The translations under genes were made by a program, and so were the position numbers. Positions 16,862-24,408 of a stretch of DNA of 53,347 nt are shown one piece after another. The stretch is from Embleya scabrispora DSM 41855 (GTDB taxonomy: Bacteria; Actinomycetota; Actinomycetes; Streptomycetales; Streptomycetaceae), in assembly GCF_000372745.1 (NCBI RefSeq), contig NZ_KB889703.1, positions 1-53,347 of the forward strand. The letters run 5' to 3'. Position 1 is the stretch's first letter; every line of letters starts with the position of its first letter. The notes under the pieces were generated by a model. The model was not told the origin of the DNA. It saw only the letters and a list, made by a program, of their open reading frames with translations, and did not search any database.

Positions 16862-18658
16862 TCACCGAACGACCGCGTACGCCTGTTGCCCACGCGGACT
16901 CGCCGCCGCCAGCACGCCGCCGTGCGAGTCCGGGCCCGTGGCACACACCTTGCCCAGGGTCATCGGCGCGACCGTCTGCACCTCGTGGCCGCGCCGGCGA
17001 AGCTCGGTCAGGACGGCCGGATCGAACCCGTCCTGCTCCACGACCGCGGCCAGTGGCCGCGCCCGACGGGGCGTGAACGAGCTCGGTACGTGATCGGTGT
17101 GGAAGGTCGCCGCTTCCACCGCCTGCTGGGGGCTCATGCCGAAGTCGACGTGGTTGACGAAGAAGTTCAGGGTCCACTGGTCCTGTTGGTCGCCGCCGGG
17201 CGTACCGAAGGCCAGGTAGGGCGCGCCGTCCCGGAGCGCCAAGGTCGGACTGAGCGTCGTACGGGGCCGTTTGCCGGGAGCGACGGAGTTGTTGTGCCCC
17301 TCGTCCAACCAGGCCATCTGGCCTCGGGTGCCCAGCGGAAATCCGAGACCGGGGACCACCGGGGAGCTCTTGAGCCACCCGCCACTGGGGGTGGCGACCA
17401 CCATGTTGCCGTCGCGATCGGTCGCACTCACGCAGCACGTGTCGCCCTTCGCCGCCGTCCGCTGCAGGACGGTCGGGATGCCGTCGGCCAACTGCCGCAG
17501 CCAGTCCGGGTCGCCGGAGGAGGCGGACACGTCCAGTACCGGGGGAATCCACGGTTTCCGACCGTCTGGGGAGCCGGGGCGCAGGACATCGGACGCCTCG
17601 GATCCGATCAGGGTCCGGCGGGCCGCCGCGTAGACGGGGTCGAGGAGGCCGGCCAGCGGCACGTCGGCGTGCTCCGGGTCGCCGTACCACGCCTCCCGGT
17701 CCGCGAAGGCCAACTTGGCGGACTCGATCACCGTGTGCACGTGGTCCGCGCTCCCGAAGCCCATCGCGTTGATGTCGAAGCCCTCCAGCAGGGCCAGTTG
17801 CTGGAGGAAGACCGGGCCTTGGGACCAGGGACCCGCCTTGTGCACGCTGTGACCGCGGTAGTCGAGGGCCACGGTGGCCTCGACGGGTACCCGCCAGCCG
17901 GCCAGGTCGTCACCGGTGAGCAAGCCGCCGTTGTGCCGGCCGGTGGAGTCGATCGGCTCCTCGGTCGCCATGAACCGGTCGACGGCCTCGGCGACGAATC
18001 CCTCGTAGAAGGCCGAGATCGCGGCGTCCGCCTGTGCCTCGCGCGTTCGTCCGCCCGCCGTGGCCTCGGCGAGGATGCGGCGATACGTCCGGGCCAGCGC
18101 CGGATTGCGCATCCGGGCGCCGGGCGCGGGAGCCGCGCCGTGGTGCAGATAGGTACGGCCGGACTCGGTCCACTCGTCGCGGAAGAGCGGCGCCATCACC
18201 TCGATCATCGCGGCGGTCTTGGGCAGCAGCGGATATCCGTCCTCGGCGTAGCCGATCGCGGGCTCCAGCACGTCCTGTACCGTCAGCCGGCCGAAGTCGC
18301 GCAGCAGGCGCATCCAGGCGCCGAAGGCCCCGGGCACGGTGGCCGCCAGCAGTCCGGAGCCGGGTATCACCGCCAGCCCGCGCCGGCGAAACGCCTCGGG
18401 CGTCGCCTGCCGCGGCATCGGACCCTGTCCGCAGACGATCTGGGTGGACCCGGTCGCCGCGTCGTAGACCATGATCGGGACGTCTCCGCCGGGGCCGTTG
18501 AGATGCGGCTCCACCACCTGGATGACCAGGGCCGCGGCGGTGGCGGCGTCGAACGCGTTCCCGCCGCGGTCGAACATCGCCACGCCCGCCGCCGAAGCGA
18601 GCCAGTGCGTGGAGGAGACCGCGCACGCGGTGCCGTGCAGTTCCGGACGATGCAGCAC
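16862..18658 (-). CDS. lmbA-like: Gamma-glutamyltransferase homologue, LmbA type
   Basis: A 598-residue Ntn-hydrolase of the gamma-glutamyltransferase family. The maturation/catalytic site is GDTCCVSATDRDGNMVV with nucleophile Thr about residue 407, and NGPGGDVPIMVYD and PTLALRDG...AFGTPGGD are the usual substrate-pocket blocks. No signal peptide is present, unlike secreted GGTs. In lincomycin, hormaomycin and pyrrolobenzodiazepine pathways the LmbA-type homologue cleaves a C-C bond, removing an oxalyl unit from the ring-opened DOPA product. Here it is the last gene of a six-gene operon that contains all the partner families, which favours that role over glutathione metabolism. The GTG at 18658 follows GGAAGG. 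Confidence 0.85.
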   Translation of the reverse strand: MLHRPELHGTACAVSSTHWLASAAGVAMFDRGGNAFDAATAAALVIQVVEPHLNGPGGDVPIMVYDAATGSTQIVCGQGPMPRQATPEAFRRRGLAVIPGSGLLAATVPGAFGAWMRLLRDFGRLTVQDVLEPAIGYAEDGYPLLPKTAAMIEVMAPLFRDEWTESGRTYLHHGAAPAPGARMRNPALARTYRRILAEATAGGRTREAQADAAISAFYEGFVAEAVDRFMATEEPIDSTGRHNGGLLTGDDLAGWRVPVEATVALDYRGHSVHKAGPWSQGPVFLQQLALLEGFDINAMGFGSADHVHTVIESAKLAFADREAWYGDPEHADVPLAGLLDPVYAAARRTLIGSEASDVLRPGSPDGRKPWIPPVLDVSASSGDPDWLRQLADGIPTVLQRTAAKGDTCCVSATDRDGNMVVATPSGGWLKSSPVVPGLGFPLGTRGQMAWLDEGHNNSVAPGKRPRTTLSPTLALRDGAPYLAFGTPGGDQQDQWTLNFFVNHVDFGMSPQQAVEAATFHTDHVPSSFTPRRARPLAAVVEQDGFDPAVLTELRRRGHEVQTVAPMTLGKVCATGPDSHGGVLAAASPRGQQAYAVVR

Positions 18659-18681
18659 GAGACGTCCTTCCGAGGGGTCGG

Positions 18682-19560
18682 TCAAGGGGATTCGACGGGG
18701 TACGCGAGGTGTCCGGAGGCGACCGGTGTCACCCGGCCGGTCACGCTGCCTCGCACCACGAGGCCGTTCTCGACCGTCACCGTGCACTCGAGCAGTGCGG
18801 GGCGGCCCGCCTCGGCTCCCTGGCGGACCGTGTATCCGTGCTCGCCGTTCGTCGCGGGCAGTCGGCCGGCGACGATCAGCCACCCGCCCAGGGCCATGGC
18901 CACCGGTCCGCAGGCGGGGTCCTCGGGGATGCCGAAGCCGGGGGCGAACAGCCGGGCCCGGGCGAGGCGATCGGCCGGGTCCCAGGTGAACAGGCACAGA
19001 GCCGGCAGCGCGACGTCGCGCATGTGCGCGTAGTCGGGTCGGGCCCGAGCGATCGCGCCGGCGCGGACCGGGAGCACCGCGAAGCCCCCGCCGAAGCCCG
19101 CCAGTCGCGGCCCGCCGTCGCCGTCCGCATCGGCGAGGTCGGCCTCGGTCAGCCCCACCGCGTCGAGCAGTGGTTGCCGATCCAGCGGTTCGCCGCGCAC
19201 CGGCCCGGTCGCGTGCAGCGTGGCGCGGTCGGCCCGCGCCGCGAGCACCTGGCGTCCGGTGCCACATTCCTGCACCACGTGGCCGGTGGGAACGCGGCCC
19301 AACCGAGCCAGCGTGGCGGCGGTCCCCACGCCGGAATGCGCGCCGTGCGGTGATTCGGCGTCCGGACCGAAGACGCGTACCCGGTACGACGCGTGGGGCG
19401 AGGTCGCGGGGAGGACGAAGGCGGTTTCCGCGGCGCCGAGTTCCGCCGCGACGCACTGCATCACGGCGGACGAGAGTCCCGTCGCGTCGGGGACCACGGC
19501 CAGGGCGCTGCCCGTGAAGGGACGGTCGGTGAACATGTTGACGAGCTCGTAGCCGATCAT
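18682..19560 (-). CDS. lmbX-like: PhzF-family isomerase, LmbX type
   Basis: A 292-residue protein of the PhzF/diaminopimelate-epimerase fold. The catalytic Glu is in place: AAETAFVLP with Glu at residue 45, as in PhzF. The second-lobe motif EDPACGPVAMALGGW corresponds to the DPATGSA loop. In the 4-alkylproline pathway the LmbX homologue shifts a double bond in the side-chain/pyrroline system before reduction. The ATG at 19560 overlaps the stop codon of the upstream reductase gene (ATGA), showing translational coupling; the GGT-like gene starts 23 bases downstream. Other PhzF functions are possible, but gene order makes LmbX the best match. Confidence 0.85.
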   Translation of the reverse strand: MIGYELVNMFTDRPFTGSALAVVPDATGLSSAVMQCVAAELGAAETAFVLPATSPHASYRVRVFGPDAESPHGAHSGVGTAATLARLGRVPTGHVVQECGTGRQVLAARADRATLHATGPVRGEPLDRQPLLDAVGLTEADLADADGDGGPRLAGFGGGFAVLPVRAGAIARARPDYAHMRDVALPALCLFTWDPADRLARARLFAPGFGIPEDPACGPVAMALGGWLIVAGRLPATNGEHGYTVRQGAEAGRPALLECTVTVENGLVVRGSVTGRVTPVASGHLAYPVESP

Positions 19561-20459
19561 CGTGTGTCCGTCGACGTGAAGAGCTTGCCGGCGATCCGCT
19601 CCACGACCTCGGGGCTGCCCTGGTAGGGGAAGTCGGCTCGGGGCCAATGGACGACCAGGTCGGTGAAGCCGATGTCCGCGAACAGCCCGCAGGCGTCCTC
19701 GTAGGCGTCCACCGAATCGATCACGCCGGTGATCATCGCGCCGGTGACGACCAGGCGGCGCACCGTCGAGGGGTCGCGGCCGATGTCCGCGCACGCCGCG
19801 TCGAGGGCTTGCGCCTGTGCGCGAAGGTTCGCGATCGCCGGTGCGTAGCCGCTCGGTTCACCCCAGCCGGGGTCGCCGGCCGTCACCCAGATGTCGGCGT
19901 GGCGAGCCGCCAGCCGGATGCCTCGGGGGCCGGTCGCGGCGATGGCCAGGGGCAGGCGCGGGCGCTGGACGCAGCCCGGCACCATGAAGGCGCCGTGGGC
20001 TTCGAACCAGGCACCCCGGTGGTCGGTCACCCGTCGGCGCAGCAGCAGGTCGGTCATTTCGACGAACTCCGCGAAACGGTCGTGGCGTTCGGCCGGGGAC
20101 GGGGGTGTGTGGCCCAGCACCCGGTCGTCGTGGCCTCCGGCGCCGGCGCCGAGTCCGCAGATCAGCCGGCCGTCCGAGATGTCGTCGAGGGTCATCAATT
20201 CCTTGGCGAAGGTCACCGGGTGCCGGTAGGACGCGCCGGCGACCATCGTCCCGAGTCCGATCCGGGAGGTGGCCTCGGCCGCGGCCGCCAGCGTGGGGAC
20301 GGCGCCGAACCAGGGCTTTTCGCGCAACCATCGCCACATCAGGTGGTCGTAGGTCCACGCGTGGTCGAAGCCGAGTTCCTCGGCGTGCGTCCACAGTCGC
20401 CGCGCGTGCGACCAGCGCTGCTCGGGCAGCAGGATCACCCCGTGCCGCATGGTGCTCAC
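19557..20459 (-). CDS. lmbY-like: F420-dependent LLM-class reductase, LmbY type
   Basis: A 300-residue luciferase-like (TIM-barrel) oxidoreductase. Typical blocks are GFDHAWTYDHLMWRW near the N-terminus, SRIGLGTMVAGASYRHP, GRLICGLGAGAGGHDD and LPLAIAATGPRGIRLAARHA. Family members bind coenzyme F420. LmbY-type enzymes reduce the imine (1-pyrroline) of the 4-alkylproline precursor, the final step of the unit. The GTG at 20459 overlaps the stop of the upstream hydroxylase gene by four bases; an ATG three codons later is the alternative. Its own stop overlaps the start of the isomerase gene. Confidence 0.85.
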   Translation of the reverse strand: MSTMRHGVILLPEQRWSHARRLWTHAEELGFDHAWTYDHLMWRWLREKPWFGAVPTLAAAAEATSRIGLGTMVAGASYRHPVTFAKELMTLDDISDGRLICGLGAGAGGHDDRVLGHTPPSPAERHDRFAEFVEMTDLLLRRRVTDHRGAWFEAHGAFMVPGCVQRPRLPLAIAATGPRGIRLAARHADIWVTAGDPGWGEPSGYAPAIANLRAQAQALDAACADIGRDPSTVRRLVVTGAMITGVIDSVDAYEDACGLFADIGFTDLVVHWPRADFPYQGSPEVVERIAGKLFTSTDTR

Positions 20460-21421
20460 GAGGCGGTCATCTCCTTGGCCACCCGGGCCGCGGAGAAGCC
20501 GGCGGCCAGACCGGCGACGCGAAAGAGCGAGGGGGTCAGATCCTCCTCGCACTCCACGATGTCGGGGTGTCGCATCTCCGCCAATGTCTCGTCCCGGCTC
20601 TCCGGCGACCCCGGGTACAGGCCGTTCGTGGCGAGGTCCATCACGATGGCCTTGTTGCGCCGCAGCAATTGCGCCAGGATCTCCTGCCGCGTGGTCGGCG
20701 CCCGCAGGGTCAGGAAGTAGCAGTCGAAGATCCCCTCCCACATGCGGGGCTGGTTGGCGTCGCGTTGCGCGACCGACTGCTGGAGCAGCGACCTGCCGCC
20801 TTCTACCAGCTTGGCCGCGACCCCCAGGTGGATGCGGTGGCTCAACTCGACCTGTCGGAGCAGCCGTTCCCGCTCGGAGTCGACCACGGGCGGCAGTTTC
20901 CGGCCTCGGAACAGGCTTCGTACCGGCGGGTAGTCCGGCGCCCAGGTACCGCTGAAGGTGCTGTGCAGCCGATGCATGCTCGGTCGGATGTCCGCGTTGT
21001 AGATGGCGCTGTTGCACGAGCCCGTGTACAGCAGCATCCCGCAGTACGCCCGCACGTATTCCGTCACGGCGACCGAGGCGGCCTCGCGGTCCTTCGGGTT
21101 CGAGGACAGTCGCGACAGTTCGTCCGCCAGCAGGCGCCAGATCACGAAGGAGACGTGATGGCCGATGATCCAGCGAAACCAGAACAGTTGCCCCAGGCGG
21201 CTGTCGTCGACGGGCGGGGTGATCCCGAAGCCCTCCTTGGCCCGGGCCAGAAAGCCCAGGCACGCGTCGTCGAGGTCGGCTTCGTCGCGACTGCCGCCGT
21301 CGGGCGCGGCGCTGTTCGGCGCCGGCATCGTCAGCGGTTCCAGGCCGTAGGGGTAGTCGCCGAAGTCCCAGCCGTTGGTGCCGGGCAGGGAGAGTGCGGC
21401 GACGGCCGACGGGCGCCTCAT
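20456..21421 (-). CDS. lmbB2-like: Heme-dependent L-tyrosine 3-hydroxylase, LmbB2 type
   Basis: A 321-residue protein similar to the LmbB2/Orf13/SfmD-type family of histidine-ligated heme enzymes that hydroxylate L-tyrosine to L-DOPA with hydrogen peroxide. It begins with the family-like WDFGDYPYGLEPLTMP, followed by GQLFWFRWIIGHHVSFVIWR and later VELSHRIHLGVAAKL; several conserved His residues (GHHVSF, SHRIH) are candidate heme ligands. No signal peptide. The ATG at 21421 overlaps the stop of the upstream dioxygenase gene (ATGA). Its position next to an LmbB1-type dioxygenase supports the call strongly; the heme ligand itself cannot be assigned from sequence alone. Confidence 0.8.
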   Translation of the reverse strand: MRRPSAVAALSLPGTNGWDFGDYPYGLEPLTMPAPNSAAPDGGSRDEADLDDACLGFLARAKEGFGITPPVDDSRLGQLFWFRWIIGHHVSFVIWRLLADELSRLSSNPKDREAASVAVTEYVRAYCGMLLYTGSCNSAIYNADIRPSMHRLHSTFSGTWAPDYPPVRSLFRGRKLPPVVDSERERLLRQVELSHRIHLGVAAKLVEGGRSLLQQSVAQRDANQPRMWEGIFDCYFLTLRAPTTRQEILAQLLRRNKAIVMDLATNGLYPGSPESRDETLAEMRHPDIVECEEDLTPSLFRVAGLAAGFSAARVAKEMTAS

Positions 21422-21897
21422 GCGTTTTCCCCCACTGCTCCCCCGATGCAGGTGAACTCGAATTCCAGGCCGTTCACGTCGAGACAGTAGAAACTTTGGG
21501 TGCCCTGCGCGTCGGTCACGATCTCGGTGGGTTGCTCCGGGTCGACGAACGCGTAGCGGTGCGAACCGGAGAGTTCCAACCAACGGCTGCGCCAGGTACG
21601 CAGTTCGGCGGGCGTTTCGACGCTCAGGCACACGTGTTGGAAACGAGGTGCGTCCGGCGCGGCCCGGCGCTCGGCGGGAGTGCCGCGTTCGAAGAGATGG
21701 AAGTGCGCGGCCCCGACGGCCAGTTCGGCCATCCGCACGACGCCGGGCAGGCGGGATACGGTCAGGTCCGAGAATATGTCCGTCGCCCAGGTCAGCCGGC
21801 CGCCGAAGAAGTCCTCGTACCATGAAATCGAGTTGTCGAGGTTGTCCGTCTGCACCGCGATGTGGTGCAGAACGGGCACCGATTCGAGATCGGGCAT
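21418..21897 (-). CDS. lmbB1-like: L-DOPA 2,3-dioxygenase of the VOC fold, LmbB1 type
   Basis: A 159-residue vicinal-oxygen-chelate protein. Metal ligands of a 2-His-1-carboxylate site are visible: LHHIAVQT (His12), RFQHVCLSVE (His88) and GLEFEF (Glu145 or 147). LmbB1-type enzymes cleave the aromatic ring of L-DOPA extradiol-wise, and the product cyclises to a dihydropyrrole, the start of the 4-alkylproline ring. The ATG at 21897 follows GGAGAGG. The stop overlaps the start of the tyrosine hydroxylase gene, so the enzymes of steps one and two are coupled. A glyoxalase or other VOC function is possible in isolation but unlikely in this operon. Confidence 0.82.
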   Translation of the reverse strand: MPDLESVPVLHHIAVQTDNLDNSISWYEDFFGGRLTWATDIFSDLTVSRLPGVVRMAELAVGAAHFHLFERGTPAERRAAPDAPRFQHVCLSVETPAELRTWRSRWLELSGSHRYAFVDPEQPTEIVTDAQGTQSFYCLDVNGLEFEFTCIGGAVGENA

Positions 21898-21956
21898 ACG
21901 AATCCTCTCCGGTGGCCGGCGGCCTGCGTCGGCCCGGTTCCGACATCCTGCGTGGC

Positions 21957-22955
21957 TCAGAGCTTTTCGAGTTCGAAGATGACCTCGCCGACGGCGATGT
22001 CGATCGAATTTTTACTCCTGAGCCGCCAACCGCCTTCCTCGAAAACGGATTCCCAGTCGCGCACGGTCGGAATGAAGGTGCCCATCATGTCGTGCGCGAC
22101 CTCGAATCCCAGCGCGAAGATCGGCAGGTCACGGTCGGCGACTCCCTCGCTGCGGGTGGCGTCACCCAGCAGGAATCTGCGCGCCCGCGGGAACAGGATG
22201 CGCAGCCGCCGAAGGTTTTCGATGCACCTTTGCCGGGGCCAGAAATCGTGCCCCATCATGAAACAGGTCAGGAGTTCGACCTCTTCGAACGCCGGAACCG
22301 GGGCCATCGTCAGCACGTCGGCCTGCACGAACGTCATCCGGTCGGCAAGGCCGGCCGCGGCCGCCGCGGCGGTTGCCATCCGTACGGCCGGCTGGGCGAT
22401 GTCGATGCCCACGGCCCGGGTACCCGGATGGCGGCCGAGGAGTTGCATGAGCCGCTCGCCGCTGCCGCAGCCCAGGTCGGCGACGACGTGAAAGTCGAAG
22501 TCCAGGCCCTGCACCGTCTGCCAGAACCAGGGGTCGTAGCAGAACTCGCTGATCTCCCGGCACGCGAAGGCGATGGCGGCGCTGTCGCGCGGGCAGAAAT
22601 TTCCCACCCTGTTCTCGGTACGCACGACCTCGGGCGCCCGCCGGAACAGATCGGCACTCCCCCTGGTGAGCCAGTGAAAGAACGATTTGTTTCGGTATGC
22701 CTCGGAGAAGTGGACGCCCGGTAATATCTTGAACTCTTCGCGCTCGACGATCTCGACCGCCGACAGTGCCCGAAAGAGGCCGAGAACGGAAACGGTGTCG
22801 AGTCCCCGTGCGGCCGCGAAACTCTGCACGTCGAGCATTCCCTGCGTGTGTAACTCGTCAAACATACCGAGTTCCCAGGCGGCACCGATGGCCGAAGCCG
22901 CCACCGCAGAATTGTATATGTGGGTTATCGCTCTTTCGCTGTCCCCCGGCGTCAC
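21957..22955 (-). CDS. lmbW-like: SAM-dependent C-methyltransferase, LmbW type
   Basis: A protein of about 332 residues with an N-terminal helical dimerisation/winged region and a Rossmann methyltransferase domain. The SAM motif is VVADLGCGSGERL (about residues 154-166), with GTRAVGIDIA and FVQADVLT following. LmbW-type enzymes add a methyl carbon to the side chain of the 4-alkylproline precursor, so its presence predicts a three-carbon chain (propyl or propenyl), as in lincomycin, hormaomycin and anthramycin. It is the first gene of the operon. The GTG at 22955 is chosen because GAGAGGG lies six bases upstream; a GTG two codons earlier has no spacing. Confidence 0.8.
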   Translation of the reverse strand: MTPGDSERAITHIYNSAVAASAIGAAWELGMFDELHTQGMLDVQSFAAARGLDTVSVLGLFRALSAVEIVEREEFKILPGVHFSEAYRNKSFFHWLTRGSADLFRRAPEVVRTENRVGNFCPRDSAAIAFACREISEFCYDPWFWQTVQGLDFDFHVVADLGCGSGERLMQLLGRHPGTRAVGIDIAQPAVRMATAAAAAAGLADRMTFVQADVLTMAPVPAFEEVELLTCFMMGHDFWPRQRCIENLRRLRILFPRARRFLLGDATRSEGVADRDLPIFALGFEVAHDMMGTFIPTVRDWESVFEEGGWRLRSKNSIDIAVGEVIFELEKL

Positions 22956-23041
22956 ATCCACCCCTCTCACGCAAAATGGTGAGAAACAAAAATTTACGAC
23001 AGGCGACATTTAATATCCATGATCACGATCGGATAACGCAA

Positions 23042-23097
23042 GTGACGTGCGTCACATCGGCGTCGTGTTGACAGGGCGACCGCACCGACGGCAGGTT
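23042..23097 (+). promoter_or_regulatory. Candidate promoter and operator of the synthetase operon
   Basis: The gap between the two divergent operons is unusually AT-rich for this DNA. It holds a palindrome GTGACG-TG-CGTCAC (23042-23055), and 12 bases downstream a consensus -35 box TTGACA (23068-23073) with CAGGTT 18 bases later (23092-23097) as a -10 candidate. A palindrome just ahead of the -35 box suits an activator or repressor serving one or both operons. The repeats are seen directly; function is inferred. No regulator gene is adjacent. Confidence 0.4.
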
Positions 23098-23251
23098 CAC
23101 CATGACCCACCTGGACGACCAGGGCCGCCGACCACTCGGCACGCCGGGACGGCGGCTGGAATTCATGTCACCCCGCCTGCCTTGCGGCCTCCCTGGATAG
23201 GGCTTGGCGCGACCGTCGGACCGGAATGCGGCAGAGTGACTGGAGTTCACG

Positions 23252-24358
23252 TTGTCCGATTCGTCAGCAGACATACCCTTACCAGGAAATTCTTCCGTCT
23301 CGTCATATACCGAGTGGGATCCACTCGAAGAAGTGATTGTCGGGATAGTTGACGACGCCACGTTTCCCCCGTGGCACGCGTCACTGGAACCGGTCATTCC
23401 GGCGCACCAGCACGAGACCTTCCGCCGCTGCGGCGGGCAACCGTTTCCCGCGGAGCTGATCGCCGCGGCCCGCAAGGAACTCGACGAGTTCGTGCACATC
23501 CTCGAAGCCGAGGGGGTGACGGTCCGACGCCCCGAGCCGGTCGCGCAGCGCACGCCCTACGCCACGCGCGACTGGACCAGCACCGGTCTGTACGCGGCCA
23601 TGCCGCGGGACTGCCTCCTGGTGGTGGGCGAGGACGTCATCGAGTGCCCGATGGCCTGGCGCTCCCGGTACTACGAGACCCTCGCCTACCGGCCGCTCCT
23701 GAAGGAGTACTTCCGGACCGGCGCCCGGTGGAGCGCCGGACCCAAGCCCGAACTCACCGACGAACAATACGACTTGACCTGGACCGAGCCGGCCGAGGGG
23801 ATGCCGACCCGGCTGATCGTGACCGAGTTCGAGCCGACCTTCGACGCGGCCGACTTCCTGCGGCTCGGGCGCGACATCGTCGCGCAGAAGAGCAACGTCA
23901 CGAACGAGTTCGGCATCGACTGGCTGCGCCGCCATCTCGGTGATCGATACCGGATCCACGTCCTCGAGTTCGACGACACGCACCCCATGCACATCGACGC
24001 CACGCTGGCCCCGCTGGCTCCCGGGAAGCTGCTCGTGCACCCCGAGCGGGTGTCGAAGGTACCCGCGATCTTCAAGGGCTGGGACGTGATGCGCGCCCCC
24101 CGGCCGGTGATTCCCGACAGTCACCCGCTCTACCTGACCAGCAAGTGGATCAACATGAACGTCCTGATGCTGGACGAGAACCGCGTCGTGGTCGAACGCG
24201 GCGACGAGCCGATGATCTCCGCGATGAAGGAGTGGGGCTTCACCCCCATTCCGTGCAGCTTCCGCAACTTCAACAGTTTCGGTGGCTCCTTCCACTGCGC
24301 CACCCTCGACGTGCGACGCAGCGGCGGACTCGACTCCTATCTCGACCACCCCGGCTGA
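23252..24358 (+). CDS. Arginine-type amidinotransferase
   Basis: A 368-residue member of the arginine:glycine/inosamine-phosphate amidinotransferase family, which moves the amidino group of arginine to an amine to make a guanidine. The catalytic triad is complete: Asp198 ([10 protein letters not shown]), His247 ([12 protein letters not shown]) and Cys349 ([13 protein letters not shown]), with spacing close to human AGAT. The start is a TTG at 23252 with GGAG six bases upstream. It heads the synthetase operon, 50 bases before the first NRPS gene. The acceptor amine is unknown; glycine, a diamino acid or an amino-acid side chain are options. A guanidino group in the final peptide is the likely result. 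Confidence 0.9.
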   Translation: MSDSSADIPLPGNSSVSSYTEWDPLEEVIVGIVDDATFPPWHASLEPVIPAHQHETFRRCGGQPFPAELIAAARKELDEFVHILEAEGVTVRRPEPVAQRTPYATRDWTSTGLYAAMPRDCLLVVGEDVIECPMAWRSRYYETLAYRPLLKEYFRTGARWSAGPKPELTDEQYDLTWTEPAEGMPTRLIVTEFEPTFDAADFLRLGRDIVAQKSNVTNEFGIDWLRRHLGDRYRIHVLEFDDTHPMHIDATLAPLAPGKLLVHPERVSKVPAIFKGWDVMRAPRPVIPDSHPLYLTSKWINMNVLMLDENRVVVERGDEPMISAMKEWGFTPIPCSFRNFNSFGGSFHCATLDVRRSGGLDSYLDHPG

Positions 24359-24408
24359 CCCACCGCAGGGAGCACCTCGCCAAGCGTCGTCTCGATCTGG
24401 AGTGTGAG

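Noticed and set aside
16799-16866. GGTGACCG/CGGTCACC inverted repeat between the MFS exporter and the GGT-like gene as a terminator
   Set aside because: The arms are 8 bp with a loop of more than 50 bases and lie within coding ends; too weak to call.
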